From NCBI RefSeq assembly GCF_004795735.1, contig NZ_CP039247.1, positions 1,922,001 through 1,986,000 on the forward strand: a stretch of 64,000 nt of DNA. The letters are read 5' to 3'. Both the position numbers and the translations under genes were made by a program. Source of the stretch: Corynebacterium endometrii (GTDB taxonomy: Bacteria > Actinomycetota > Actinomycetes > Mycobacteriales > Mycobacteriaceae). The notes under the pieces are model-generated. The model saw nothing but the letters and a program-made list of their open reading frames with translations. It searched no databases and was not told the DNA's origin. Within the stretch, counting starts at the first letter, position 1; the number at the start of each line of letters is the position of its first letter. Below, one piece after another: positions 20,108 to 30,119 of the stretch.

Positions 20108-20144
20108 AAAAGCCGCACCCGCGACCAAAAGTCGAGGATGCGGC
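20108..20144 (-). terminator. Terminator after the Gly/Asp-tailed membrane protein
   Basis: GCCGCA..GCGAC / GTCG..TGCGGC with loop CAAAA, followed on the minus strand by a run of T (A run at 20105-20111 on the plus strand). Confidence 0.8.
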
Positions 20145-20196
20145 CACGCCTGCCCGCTTAAGAGCCGTCTACACCAGCGGCGCGAGTACGGACGGG

Positions 20197-20994
20197 CTAG
20201 AAATCGAATCCAAAATCGAACAGCCCGCCGCCGTCACCCCCGTCGCCGCCGAAGAATCCGCCGTCATCACCCCCGAAGTCGCCGCCGTCATCGCCGCCCA
20301 AGTCTCCCGCGTCCTCACCGCCGACGTCGCCGCCGGCGTCACCGCCCCAGTCGCCAGCGGCCGCCTCCTCGCCGGAGTAGGCCACGCCGGACATGCCCAT
20401 GAACATGGCGTTGAACATCATGGAATAGCCCATAAACCACACGCCGGTGGTCAGAGCGTCCGCCCACCACGGGCGGGAGTACCAGCCGGCCGGCACGGGG
20501 CGTCCCGCAATGGTGCCGCCCGGATAATAGTTAGGCGTTTCATCCGACGCATACGGCGAGGCCGTCAGCGTCTGCCCATCCGCCTCGATGGTGCGCTTTT
20601 CCGTTACCTTGCCCGCCGCGCGCTGGCCCTCCAACGGCGGCAGCTCGGGGCCGGGGGTCATTCCCATAATTTCGCGGGCAGCATTGACATAGTGCATGCC
20701 TTCCAGCGCGGACTCGCGAGCCAACTTGGCCTGCTTGGCTGTGGTCGCGCGCGCGATGGCGGAGTTGGCGGCGGTGAAACGCTCGGAGGCGTCGGCCATA
20801 GCCTGCGTCGAGGCGGCGTCCGTGCCGGAAATGCTCATGACCTGGCCGCCGAGGCGCTCAATCCAGCGACGCGCGTCAGCCTGCGCGTCCTCAAGCTGGG
20901 CCTGCTCGCGCTCGGCCTCACGCTTTTTATTCCCGCGCGAGCTCAAGTACCACGCGCCACCGCCAACGATGGCCACCAACAGGAGAGGTTCCAC
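20197..20994 (-). CDS. DUF1542-like membrane protein with Gly/Asp-rich tail
   Basis: 265 aa. One N-terminal membrane anchor (residues 2-18) is followed by a charged helical region rich in Ala, Gln, Arg and Glu (about 20-120, likely coiled coil), a middle segment with GWYSRPWWADALTTG and a second hydrophobic stretch. The last 55 residues are a low-complexity GD/GGD repeat ending LFDFGFDF. I recognise the type (actinobacterial DUF1542-like proteins) but no function. The start is the GTG at 20994, with GGAGG eight bases upstream; the longer frame to 21126 is not supported. Confidence 0.75.
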   Translation of the reverse strand: MEPLLLVAIVGGGAWYLSSRGNKKREAEREQAQLEDAQADARRWIERLGGQVMSISGTDAASTQAMADASERFTAANSAIARATTAKQAKLARESALEGMHYVNAAREIMGMTPGPELPPLEGQRAAGKVTEKRTIEADGQTLTASPYASDETPNYYPGGTIAGRPVPAGWYSRPWWADALTTGVWFMGYSMMFNAMFMGMSGVAYSGEEAAAGDWGGDAGGDVGGEDAGDLGGDDGGDFGGDDGGFFGGDGGDGGGLFDFGFDF

Positions 20995-21162
20995 GTACGT
21001 GCCTCCACTACTTTGCGTTCGAACTACTACCCTTACCAACGCACTCCAGCCCCATTTAGTTCCCGCGCTAACCGGGCCATTTTTAACTTCGCTGGTGCAT
21101 GCGCTAAAATTCTTAATCACTGTCATGAAGCGGCGTCGATAAGGCGCCTTCAGGACGGCAGT

Positions 21163-21237
21163 GGGAATGTCGTATAGTGGCTAATACCTCAGCCTTCCAA
21201 GCTGAAGACGCGGGTTCGATTCCCGTCATTCCCTCCA
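21163..21237 (+). tRNA. tRNA-Gly (TCC)
   Basis: 75 bases including an encoded CCA (21235-21237). The acceptor GGGAATG pairs with CATTCCC. The anticodon loop CTTCCAA carries TCC, and the T arm is GGTTCGATTCC. Confidence 0.97.
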
Positions 21238-21245
21238 CTTTCTCC

Positions 21246-21273
21246 CCGCGAGCCGGATACCGGCCGCGGGGTT
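21246..21273 (+). terminator. Terminator after tRNA-Gly
   Basis: GC-rich hairpin CCCCGCG.GCCGG / CCGGC.CGCGGGG followed by TTTCG. Confidence 0.65.
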
Positions 21274-21358
21274 TCGCGTACGGGCGGGTGTAGCCAAGCG
21301 ATCCCGAGGGTTGCGCGCCCCCCTTTCCTTTGCCCGGCCTTGACGCTAACCTGTGAGC

Positions 21359-21760
21359 ATGAACACACCTTCCGAGCAGACGGCAGCAGACCAAGAGCGC
21401 AACAGGGCGGCCATCGACGCGTATGCGGCGCAGGCCAAAGCCACGTATGAGGCGTTCTCCTCGGAGTTTTCCTCCGAGCATAAGCCCTGGTCCATCCCCT
21501 GGCTCAATGATTTCGCCGAATATGTTGCCGCCCACCCAGACGCCTTCCCCGAGGAGCAATTAGCGCAGTATTTGGGCCAAGGCCTGGTGGAAAACCACGA
21601 TGGGCGCTGGGGCGTGCTGGACCCGGATGGCAAGGACATGGGCGTTTTTAATAAGGAAGGCTCGGGCCTGACACCGGTGGCGGAGCACGCCCGCGACATG
21701 CTTGAGGGCAAGGGCACTGGGGACTTCGGGGACTTTTGGTTAAATTTCACGCACCCTTAG
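21359..21760 (+). CDS. Conserved hypothetical soluble protein
   Basis: 133 aa acidic protein with no signal peptide or membrane helix. It contains repeated aromatic/acidic segments (FSSEFSSEHKPW, WLNDFAEYVAAHPD, GDFGDFWLNF) and a central WGVLDPDGKDMGVF. I do not recognise a family. A GTG at 21353 is the alternative start, 6 bases upstream. It is followed closely by the aldo/keto reductase gene on the same strand, but the 54-base gap does not show an operon. Confidence 0.65.
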   Translation: MNTPSEQTAADQERNRAAIDAYAAQAKATYEAFSSEFSSEHKPWSIPWLNDFAEYVAAHPDAFPEEQLAQYLGQGLVENHDGRWGVLDPDGKDMGVFNKEGSGLTPVAEHARDMLEGKGTGDFGDFWLNFTHP

Positions 21761-22648
<888 letters not shown>

Positions 22649-22689
22649 TCGCCGCCCCCGAAGCGGCAACGCCCCCGCCGGGTAAAGAT

Positions 22690-22726
22690 AATCGCCCCAG
22701 GCTCACGAGCGGAGCCAGGGGCGATT
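22690..22726. terminator. Terminator between the aldo/keto reductase and rpiB
   Basis: Arms AATCGCCCC.GGCTC / GAGCC.GGGGCGATT with a 7-base loop, between convergent genes. Confidence 0.75.
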
Positions 22727-22763
22727 CACACGGTTTTCGTTAGCCCACCTGCGGGGCCTTTTC

Positions 22764-23246
22764 CTACAAGGTCTTTGCTTCGGGTACCTCTGGGGCGATG
22801 CCAGTGCGCTCATAATCGGCGAGGATGTCGATGCGGCGCTGGTGGCGCTCCTCGCGGGACCACTCCTGGTCCAGGAAGGCGTCGACTATAGCCAGCGCCT
22901 CCTCCTCGGAGTGCATGCGCCCGCCAATGCCAATGAGCTGGGCGTTGTTGTGCTCGCGGGCCAGGCGCGCGGTCTCAACGGACCACGCAAGCGCGCAGCG
23001 CGCGCCCTTTACCTTATTGGCTGCAATCTGCTCACCGTTGCCGGAACCGCCCAGCACAATGCCCAGGGAACCCGGGTCGTTGACCGTGCGGGCGGCCGCC
23101 TCGATGCAGAACGCCGGGTAGTCATCCTGTGCATCATATTCGTGTGCGCCACAGTCAATGACTTCGTGGCCTTGGCTTTTCAGGTGCTCGGCGATGGCAT
23201 TTTTCGTCTCGAAACCTGCGTGGTCTGCTCCTAGATATACGCGCAT
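22764..23246 (-). CDS. rpiB: Ribose-5-phosphate isomerase B
   Basis: 160 aa. Interconverts ribose 5-phosphate and ribulose 5-phosphate in the pentose phosphate pathway. Family landmarks are LGADHAGFETK at the N-terminus, the GGSGNGEQIAANK anion-binding loop, and NAQLIGIGGRMH. The actinobacterial RpiB type uses a glutamate in the GSGNGE loop rather than the cysteine of E. coli RpiB, and this protein has that form. It is followed upstream, on the same strand, by the mycothiol-nitroreductase-like gene with an 11-base gap, so the two are probably co-transcribed. Confidence 0.93.
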   Translation of the reverse strand: MRVYLGADHAGFETKNAIAEHLKSQGHEVIDCGAHEYDAQDDYPAFCIEAAARTVNDPGSLGIVLGGSGNGEQIAANKVKGARCALAWSVETARLAREHNNAQLIGIGGRMHSEEEALAIVDAFLDQEWSREERHQRRIDILADYERTGIAPEVPEAKTL

Positions 23247-23257
23247 AGTTCTATATC

Positions 23258-23872
23258 TTACACGTGCGGCATTTCCGTACGGGTGCGCTTGAGCTCAAAG
23301 AAATACGGGTACTCGGCCAGGCGGACGGCGGCGTCGAAAATCTCGCCGGCCTCTTCGCCCTCCGGGATGCGGGTAATGACCGGGCCAAAGAAGGCGGTAT
23401 CCCCCAGCTTGACGACCGGGGTGCCCACCTCATCGCCCACGGAGGAGATGGCGGATTCGTGGAATGCGCGCAGCTGGCCGTCCGCGTCCTCGGTGTTGGC
23501 GACGTCGGCAAGAGCTGCGTCTAGCCCGGTACGCCGCAGGGCCTCGGCAATCACATCATCGTAAGCGCCGTAGCCCCCTCGGCCGGAATTGTCCTCACGG
23601 TGCACGATGGTGCCCATGGTGGTGTAAAGCTCATCGACCTTGTCCGGCTGCTCCGTGGCCACCTTGGCAAACACACGGGCCGGCCCCCAGGCCGCCTTCA
23701 TCTTTTCCGTGTAGGTAGCATCCAGCTCGCGGCCGTCATTGAGGACCGCCAGGGACATGGGGATGAATTCCACCTCAATATCGCGGACCTTCTCAACTTC
23801 CTTGATCCAGCGGGAGGTCACCCACGCGAACGGGCAGGTCACATCGAACCAAAACTTCACCGGGGTTGCCAT
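23258..23872 (-). CDS. DsbA-family mycothiol-dependent nitroreductase-like protein
   Basis: 204 aa thioredoxin-fold protein with an inserted helical domain. It reads along its length like M. tuberculosis Rv2466c: FWFDVTCPFAWVTSRWI at the N-terminus, MSLAVLN, then AFFGPVITRIPEGEEAG and YPYFFELKRTRTE at the C-terminus. Rv2466c uses mycothiol to reduce nitro compounds. Here the active site is CPFA, so only the first cysteine (C13) is present; Rv2466c has CPWC. The ATG at 23872 has GAAAGAGAG upstream. It probably shares a transcript with rpiB downstream. Confidence 0.82.
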   Translation of the reverse strand: MATPVKFWFDVTCPFAWVTSRWIKEVEKVRDIEVEFIPMSLAVLNDGRELDATYTEKMKAAWGPARVFAKVATEQPDKVDELYTTMGTIVHREDNSGRGGYGAYDDVIAEALRRTGLDAALADVANTEDADGQLRAFHESAISSVGDEVGTPVVKLGDTAFFGPVITRIPEGEEAGEIFDAAVRLAEYPYFFELKRTRTEMPHV

Positions 23873-23989
23873 TGACACTCTCTCTTTCGTCTATTCGGTG
23901 GTCAGTCTCACACCAGCCTAGCCGCGCGCGTACCCTGGATGCAGAATTATTTACCGGCTAACACTGCATTGAAGGAGATTTTCCGCCCT

Positions 23990-26533
23990 ATGACCTCAGT
24001 AAACCTGACCCACGTCGAGGCCCAGCAGCGCTCCCAGCTCATAGACGTTGATAACTATGACGTCCACCTGGACCTGACCGGCTCAGAAACCCACTTCACC
24101 TCCACCACCGTGGTGACCTTTAGCGCGCGTGAGGCGGGTTCCACGTTTATTGACCTGCGCGGCGAGTCCGTGAGCGAACTGACCCTGGACGGCAGCGCGC
24201 TGGAGACCGCCGGCTATGACCCGGCGGCGGGCATCGCGCTGAACAACCTCACCGCCGGTGCCCACGAGCTCAAGGTGGTGGCCCAAATCCCGTACTCCCG
24301 AACCGGCGAGGGCCTGCACCGCTTCGTGGATCCCGCGGACGGCAACGTCTACCTCTACACCCAGTTTGAGACCGCGGACGCCAAGCGGGCCTTCGCCTGC
24401 TTCGACCAGCCGGACATGAAGGCCACCTACGACCTGGCGTTTACCACGCCCGCGGACTGGAAGGTCATCACCAACTCCCCAGTGACCCGGCAAGCTCAGG
24501 GGGATAACGTGGTCCACCGCGCGCGGGTGGATTACCAACTGTCCACCTACCTCATCGCCCTGTGCGCCGGCCCCTACCATGAGATTACGGACGCCTGGAC
24601 CGGCGAGCTGACCCATCACCCAGAGACCCCGGCGGGCCAGCCCACCTCCATTGAGGTCCCCCTGGGCCTATACTGCCGCCAGTCCGTCGCGGATCACCTG
24701 GACGTAGAGCGCCTGTTCACGGAGACCAAGCAGGGGTTTGACTTCTACCACCGCAATTTCGGCTTCGCGTACCCGTTCGGTAAGTATGACCAGATATTCG
24801 TTCCGGAATTCAACGCCGGCGCCATGGAGAATGCCGGCTGCGTCACCATCCGTGACGAGTACGTCTTTACTACCCAGGCCTCCCACTACCTCTACGAGCG
24901 CCGCGCGGACACCATCCTCCATGAGCTGGCCCACATGTGGTTCGGCGACCTGGTGACCATGCAGTGGTGGGATGACCTGTGGCTCAATGAATCCTTCGCC
25001 ACCTGGGCGGCGGCCATTTCCCAGGCGGAGGAAACCGAGTATGACACGGCGTGGGTCACCTTCGCCAACGTCGAGAAGTCCTGGGCTTACCAGCAGGATC
25101 AGTTGCCAACCACCCACCCCATCTCCACCGACGCATCCGATATTGAGACGGTAGAGCAGAACTTTGATGGCATCACCTACGCCAAGGGCGCGTCCGTGCT
25201 CAAGCAGCTGCAGGCATACGTGGGCCGCGAGGAGTTCTTTGCCGGCGTGCGTCGCCACTTCGCCGCGCACCAGTGGTCCAACGCCACCTTCGCGGACCTG
25301 TTGGGCCACCTGGAGGAGGCCTCCGGCCGCGACCTGAGCTTCTGGGCCAGCCAGTGGCTCAAGACCACCGGCATCAACACCCTGCGCGTGGTCACGAAGG
25401 AAAAAGACGGGGTTATTACCTCTGCGTCCCTGCTGCAGGGCGGCGATCCGCTGCGCACCCACCGCGTCGGCGTGGGCGTCCATGCCCTAGTCGATGGCGC
25501 GGTCAAGCGCACCAAGCGCATTGAGCTGGACATCGATGGTGAGTCCACGGAAATTGCGGACCTGGTGGGCCTGCGCGTGGAGGACTGCGAATTCATTCTG
25601 CCAAACGATGAGGATTTGACCTATGCCCTGCTGGAGCTGGATGAGCGCTCACTGGAATTCCTCATCAACAACATCGACAAGTTTGAGGACCCCATGGCCC
25701 GCACCCTGTGCTGGTCCACCGCGTGGGAGATGACCCGCGCCGGCACCATGCGCGCGCGTGATTTCGCGGCGCTGGTGGCCAAGGGCGCGGCGGCCGAGAC
25801 TGAGCTTGCGGTGCTCGAGCGCATCATCATGCAGGCCACCACGGCGCTGGATGCCTACGCGGATCCCGCCTGGGCCGAGGCCGAGGGCTACGCCCACCTG
25901 GCGCAGGCCCTCCTGGACGGCACCGATACGGATAACCAGCAGCGCTACATTGTCTTCGCCAACGCTTTGACCAAGCTTCCGCTCACGAAGGCCACGCGCG
26001 CATTCTGCCGGGACGTGCTGGAAAACGGGACCGATCAGGGCCTGCGCTGGAAGGCGATTGCGGCACTTTCCGCCGACGCCGCCTTGCCCGACGCCCCCTC
26101 CACCATCGCCGCCGAGCTTGAGCGCGATAAGTCCTCCACCGGCCGCTCCTCTTCACTGCGCGCGCTGGCCGCGATTAATACGGATGAAAACAAGCGCGCC
26201 GTGTGGGATGAGTTCATGGGCGGGCAGCTGTCCAACCTCGAGCTGCGCCACAAGCTGGAGGGATTTACCTACCCCGGCGCCACCAAGCATTTGAACGGCA
26301 TGAATGAGGAGTACTTCGACAAGGCGGAGGAGATCTGGACGTCGAATTCTTCCGAGATTGCCCAGGCCACCATCAACGGCGCGTTCCCAAGCTGGGACGT
26401 CAGCGAAAAGGCGCTCGCGCGGGCGGATAAATTCCTCGAGCGCGAGCTGGCCGGCGGCCTGCGCCGCATCGTCACCGAGCAGCGCGACCGTGTGGCCCGA
26501 GCCCTGCGAAACCGCCGGGTAGACGCGTCCTAA
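23990..26533 (+). CDS. pepN: Aminopeptidase N (M1 family)
   Basis: 847 aa cytosolic zinc aminopeptidase. The substrate-recognition motif GAMEN is at about residue 278. The zinc site HELAH (HEXXH) is at about 312, with the third ligand in NESFATW at about 335. The C-terminal 300 residues form the ERAP1-like helical domain. Length matches actinobacterial PepN. The ATG at 23990 has GAAGGAG upstream; a frame to 23939 adds 17 unlikely residues. Confidence 0.96.
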   Translation: MTSVNLTHVEAQQRSQLIDVDNYDVHLDLTGSETHFTSTTVVTFSAREAGSTFIDLRGESVSELTLDGSALETAGYDPAAGIALNNLTAGAHELKVVAQIPYSRTGEGLHRFVDPADGNVYLYTQFETADAKRAFACFDQPDMKATYDLAFTTPADWKVITNSPVTRQAQGDNVVHRARVDYQLSTYLIALCAGPYHEITDAWTGELTHHPETPAGQPTSIEVPLGLYCRQSVADHLDVERLFTETKQGFDFYHRNFGFAYPFGKYDQIFVPEFNAGAMENAGCVTIRDEYVFTTQASHYLYERRADTILHELAHMWFGDLVTMQWWDDLWLNESFATWAAAISQAEETEYDTAWVTFANVEKSWAYQQDQLPTTHPISTDASDIETVEQNFDGITYAKGASVLKQLQAYVGREEFFAGVRRHFAAHQWSNATFADLLGHLEEASGRDLSFWASQWLKTTGINTLRVVTKEKDGVITSASLLQGGDPLRTHRVGVGVHALVDGAVKRTKRIELDIDGESTEIADLVGLRVEDCEFILPNDEDLTYALLELDERSLEFLINNIDKFEDPMARTLCWSTAWEMTRAGTMRARDFAALVAKGAAAETELAVLERIIMQATTALDAYADPAWAEAEGYAHLAQALLDGTDTDNQQRYIVFANALTKLPLTKATRAFCRDVLENGTDQGLRWKAIAALSADAALPDAPSTIAAELERDKSSTGRSSSLRALAAINTDENKRAVWDEFMGGQLSNLELRHKLEGFTYPGATKHLNGMNEEYFDKAEEIWTSNSSEIAQATINGAFPSWDVSEKALARADKFLERELAGGLRRIVTEQRDRVARALRNRRVDAS

Positions 26534-26560
26534 GGCTCCGCTAGCGGCCCGGGCGTGCCC

Positions 26561-26608
26561 AGGGATTAAAGCTCTTTCACTTTGATGAAGGAACTTTAAT
26601 CCCTTTTT
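26561..26608 (+). terminator. Rho-independent terminator after pepN
   Basis: Stem GGGATTAAAG / CTTTAATCCC with a 21-22-base loop that can itself fold, followed by TTTTT. Confidence 0.85.
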
Positions 26609-26674
26609 CGTTGCCTTTTGTTTTCCCGTCGCGATACTGGTTAGTAGCAAAATGAAAGGATTGGAGCCCACCTC

Positions 26675-27070
26675 ATGTCTCAAAGGATTAGGACCTACGC
26701 CCCATGGATAGCGGGCGGAGCGCTCATCGCCGCTATCGGCGGCGGCGCCTACGGCTTGACGAATTCCACCAAGGTGCCGGCCGTGGACTCCACGCAGGAA
26801 ACCATCAGCCTGGTGGTCGAGCCCTCTGCAACCGCACCGAGCGGCGAGACTAACGAGCCCTCCGCCGCGAGTGAAACTCCGTCAACGAAGAAGCAGCCTA
26901 CGCCACCCCCCACTGCGCAGGCACCTGGCGGTACCCCGGCCCCACAAGTCCAAAGCAATAACGGGCAGGTAGCCCCCTATATTCCACCTCCCAACATCCA
27001 GACCTGGGGCGATGACGACTGGGATGATGACTGGGGTGACGATTGGGACGATGATGGGGATGACGATTAA
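26675..27070 (+). CDS. Small exported protein with Asp/Trp-rich acidic tail
   Basis: 131 aa, no family recognised. A basic N-terminus and one hydrophobic segment (residues 10-28, rich in Gly/Ala/Ile) form a signal anchor. A Ser/Thr/Pro-rich linker follows (about 45-105). The last 22 residues are almost only Asp, Trp and Gly in a repeating WDDD/WGDD pattern. The stop overlaps the kinase ATG (TAATG, 27068-27072), so the two are coupled. By position it may be an extracytoplasmic accessory of the kinase, for instance a binder of cations or cationic peptides; this is inference. Confidence 0.7.
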   Translation: MSQRIRTYAPWIAGGALIAAIGGGAYGLTNSTKVPAVDSTQETISLVVEPSATAPSGETNEPSAASETPSTKKQPTPPPTAQAPGGTPAPQVQSNNGQVAPYIPPPNIQTWGDDDWDDDWGDDWDDDGDDD

Positions 27071-28506
27071 TGACTAAGGCGCACCGGCAAGATGGCTCGC
27101 TGAGGCTTCGCATCCTGGTTCCGGTCATCCTGACGGTCCTGACCGTGCTGGGCACCATGTTCCTGTTTACCCGCGCCGCCCTTTTGGGCGAGGTCACCGA
27201 TGGCGCCAATAGAGACATAGTCCAGGAATTGGATGAACTCGAGCGGTTCGTGGAGGATTCCTCCCGCCCGGAATCCCCACTCGCCTTTGGTACCGCCCGG
27301 GAATTGGTGACCTATTACATCTCCCACCAGATCCCCGGGGATAAGGAGACCATACTGGGCATCGTGGAGGGCCGCGGAGTCATCCAGCCCGATTTAAGCC
27401 AAATGGGACCCAACCATCCGGCGCCCCTAGCGTTGGATGCGCCCATCATCGCCGAGATCACCACGTCTCCGCATCCTTCCGGGGTGTTTGATTCCCCTGA
27501 GCGCGGCCAAAGCCACTGGGGGCGCGTGCAGATTGAGACCGGCCCCGGCGGGGAGCCCGTGACCTTCGCCGTCATCTCGTTTGTCCAGGACGGAATCGAT
27601 AACGCCGAGCGCCAGGTCCGCTGGCTCGGCCTCATAGGCTTGGGCTTGTCCCTCCTAGCCGTGGTAGCCGTATGGCTGGTGGTCAACCGCATCCTGCGCC
27701 CAATCCAGGATCTTGAGGCGGTGTCTTCTTCCATCTCCAACTCTGATCTCACCTCCCGGGTTCCGGTCCACAGCAACGATGAGATTGGCCGCCTGGCCTC
27801 CACCTTCAACGCCATGCTGGACCGGCTCGAAACGGCCTACCGCGACCAGCGCACGTTCGTCGATGACGCGGGCCACGAGCTGCGCACCCCCATCACGGTG
27901 GTGCGCGGGCAGCTGGAGCTGCTGGAAAACAGCACACCGGAGGAGCAAAAGCGTTCCGTGGCCCTGGCCACCGCCGAGCTGGACCGCATGTCCCGCATGG
28001 TCAATGACCTGTTAATCCTTGCGGTCTCCGACGCGGGCACGCTGGTCAAGGGCGCGGACGTAGACGTCGCCGAGCTCACCATCGATATCGAGGACAAGGC
28101 GGAGACCCTCTCCCCCCGCATCCAGCTGGTGGAGGTGGCGGAGGGCCAGGCCTTCCTCGACGAGCAGCGCATCACCCAGGCCGTGCTGGAGCTATGCCGC
28201 AACGCGCTGCGTTACAGCGAGGGCGCGGTGGAGGTTGGATCCTCATTGGATTCGTCCAACTTCGAGATTTGGGTCAAGGATTCCGGGCAGGGTATCGCCC
28301 CGGACAAGCAGGGAAGCCTCTTCGCGCGCTTCTCGCGCGGCGAGCAGCCCGGCGCGGCCCGGCCGTCCGGCGCGGGCTTGGGGCTGTCCATCGTCGACGC
28401 CATCGCCAAGGCCCACGGCGGCACGGTCCGCGTGGATTCCGAGGTTGGCAAGGGCTCGCAATTTACCATCGTGATTCCGCGTTTCAGCACCACCCCCGCC
28501 GCCTAG
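27070..28506 (+). CDS. Sensor histidine kinase
   Basis: 478 aa, membrane-bound, HPK1-type. TM1 is at about 13-34, an extracytoplasmic sensor of about 140 residues follows, and TM2 is at about 183-205. A HAMP domain (about 206-258, starting NRILRPIQDLE) leads to the H-box DDAGHELRTP with the phospho-accepting His near residue 268. The N box is CRNALRYSEG (about 378), and the G boxes are DSGQGIAPD and GAGLGLSIV (about 437). The sensor domain matches no family I know. It is co-expressed with the acidic protein upstream and the regulator downstream. Confidence 0.92.
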   Translation: MTKAHRQDGSLRLRILVPVILTVLTVLGTMFLFTRAALLGEVTDGANRDIVQELDELERFVEDSSRPESPLAFGTARELVTYYISHQIPGDKETILGIVEGRGVIQPDLSQMGPNHPAPLALDAPIIAEITTSPHPSGVFDSPERGQSHWGRVQIETGPGGEPVTFAVISFVQDGIDNAERQVRWLGLIGLGLSLLAVVAVWLVVNRILRPIQDLEAVSSSISNSDLTSRVPVHSNDEIGRLASTFNAMLDRLETAYRDQRTFVDDAGHELRTPITVVRGQLELLENSTPEEQKRSVALATAELDRMSRMVNDLLILAVSDAGTLVKGADVDVAELTIDIEDKAETLSPRIQLVEVAEGQAFLDEQRITQAVLELCRNALRYSEGAVEVGSSLDSSNFEIWVKDSGQGIAPDKQGSLFARFSRGEQPGAARPSGAGLGLSIVDAIAKAHGGTVRVDSEVGKGSQFTIVIPRFSTTPAA

Positions 28507-28560
28507 CCTGCGGGGGCCAGAAGTTACCGATAGAAGATATATGACCGGGAAAGGGAGAAC

Positions 28561-29244
28561 ATGCCACGTATCTTGATTGCCGAGGATGACCGCGGTATTT
28601 CTGACTTCATCTCGCGCGGCCTGCGCGGTGAAGGATACGAGTGTGACGTTGTTGAGGCCGGCCCCAACGCTTTCGCCGCGGCCCGTTCTGGCGACTATGA
28701 CCTTGTGATCCTGGACCTTGGCCTGCCGCACATGGACGGCGCCGACGTGCTGGAGCAATTGCGCGCCCTGGGCGTGCGTATCCCCATCATTGTGCTGACC
28801 GCGCGCACCAATATCGAGGACCGCGTCCGCAGCCTCGAAGGCGGCGCGGACGATTACATGCCGAAGCCATTCCAGTTTGCGGAATTGGCCGCACGGGTGC
28901 GCCTGCGGCTGCCGCGCCCGGGTACCGGCTCCGCCAATGAGGAAGACTCCATGGCCCTAACCCACGGTGACATGACCCTGGACCTGCGCGCACAGCGCGT
29001 GCAGCTGGGAGGGAAATGGAAGGACTTATCGCGCCGCGAGACCGCTCTGCTTGAGGCCTTCCTCCGCCACCCCAATGAGGTGTTATCCCGCGCCCAGCTG
29101 CTCGAAATGGTGTGGGAGATCGGTTTTGACCCGGGTTCCAACGTGGTGGATGTCTACGTGCGCACGCTGCGCAAGAAGGTTGGCTCGCAGCGAATCGAGA
29201 CCGTGCGCGGTTCCGGCTACCGCTTGGCACCGGCGGATGAGTAA
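28561..29244 (+). CDS. OmpR-family response regulator
   Basis: 227 aa. The receiver domain (1-115) has the acidic pair E8/D9/D10, the phospho-acceptor D52 in ILDLGLP, and the conserved Lys in MPKPF (about 101). The C-terminal winged helix (about 130-225) contains LSRRETALLEAFL, VWEIGFDPGSNVVDVYV and RGSGYRL. The ribosome site AAAGGGAG precedes the ATG. It is the cognate partner of the kinase 54 bases upstream; targets are unknown. Confidence 0.94.
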   Translation: MPRILIAEDDRGISDFISRGLRGEGYECDVVEAGPNAFAAARSGDYDLVILDLGLPHMDGADVLEQLRALGVRIPIIVLTARTNIEDRVRSLEGGADDYMPKPFQFAELAARVRLRLPRPGTGSANEEDSMALTHGDMTLDLRAQRVQLGGKWKDLSRRETALLEAFLRHPNEVLSRAQLLEMVWEIGFDPGSNVVDVYVRTLRKKVGSQRIETVRGSGYRLAPADE

Positions 29245-29277
29245 CGGGGCGGGGCCTCTCCCCCCCACAACGCTTGA

Positions 29278-29997
29278 CTAGCGTGAAGCCTTGAGGCGCT
29301 TGCGATCCGCCAGCTCGATGCGGGGGCGGACCTGAACTTCGGTGAGTTGTGTCGAGGGGCCAGCGTCGATGACGGCGCGCACTGCACGGGCCACCTCGAC
29401 CGGCTCAATGACCTCTGCAGGATCGTAATCCTGAAGGCCGGCGAGCATCGGCGTATCCACCGGGCCCGGGGCCACAGAGCTAACCCGGATGCCCAGTTCC
29501 GCCTTGCGCAGGGAACCGGCCAGGGCGTAGAGGGCGTGTTTGGTCGCGGCGTACACCGCGTTATCCGGAAGGTCCGCGCGCCCCGCGCCGGAGTTGATGA
29601 AGATGACGGTGGCCTCGGCGGCGCGCAGGGCGGGAAGATAGCGGCGGGTAAGCTCCGCCGGAACGTGGACGTTGATGTCCATGTGCCTGCGCCAATCGGC
29701 GGGGGTGGCCTCCTCGACGGACATGCGGTGCGCGATGGCCGCGGAGTGGACGAGCACTTTCACCTCATCCAGCTCCGGGAGGCCGAGTTCGCTCAGGGGC
29801 TTGCCCGGCGAATCCAGGAGGTCCAGCAGGTCTGCCTGCACGGTGGTCACGCCGTCAATGGCGGCCAGCCGCGCCAATTCCTCGGCATTGCGGCCCACCG
29901 CGTACACGGCGTAATCCCGGGACAGATCCGCCACCATTTCCTTTCCCATGCCGCCGGTGGCTCCGGTGATGATCGCATTGCCCTTTTTGTTTGCCAT
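29278..29997 (-). CDS. Short-chain dehydrogenase/reductase
   Basis: 239 aa. The NAD(P)-binding TGATGGMG motif is at residues 11-18. The structural HSAAIAH segment takes the place of NNAG, the catalytic Ser is in INSGAGRADLP, and Tyr/Lys are in YAATK at about 150. It is a complete classical SDR; the substrate is not evident. GGAG lies nine bases before the ATG. Divergent from the large FAD/NAD(P)-binding protein. Confidence 0.88.
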   Translation of the reverse strand: MANKKGNAIITGATGGMGKEMVADLSRDYAVYAVGRNAEELARLAAIDGVTTVQADLLDLLDSPGKPLSELGLPELDEVKVLVHSAAIAHRMSVEEATPADWRRHMDINVHVPAELTRRYLPALRAAEATVIFINSGAGRADLPDNAVYAATKHALYALAGSLRKAELGIRVSSVAPGPVDTPMLAGLQDYDPAEVIEPVEVARAVRAVIDAGPSTQLTEVQVRPRIELADRKRLKASR

Positions 29998-30119
29998 TTA
30001 AACTATCTCCTTGCCTGTACGTAGCGCATAAGCTCTATGCTGCGGAAATCTCCTATACTGATCTGCATCCACTCTACTTAAACCCCCTATCCCCTCATCC
30101 GGAAAGGTTCTCAATACAC

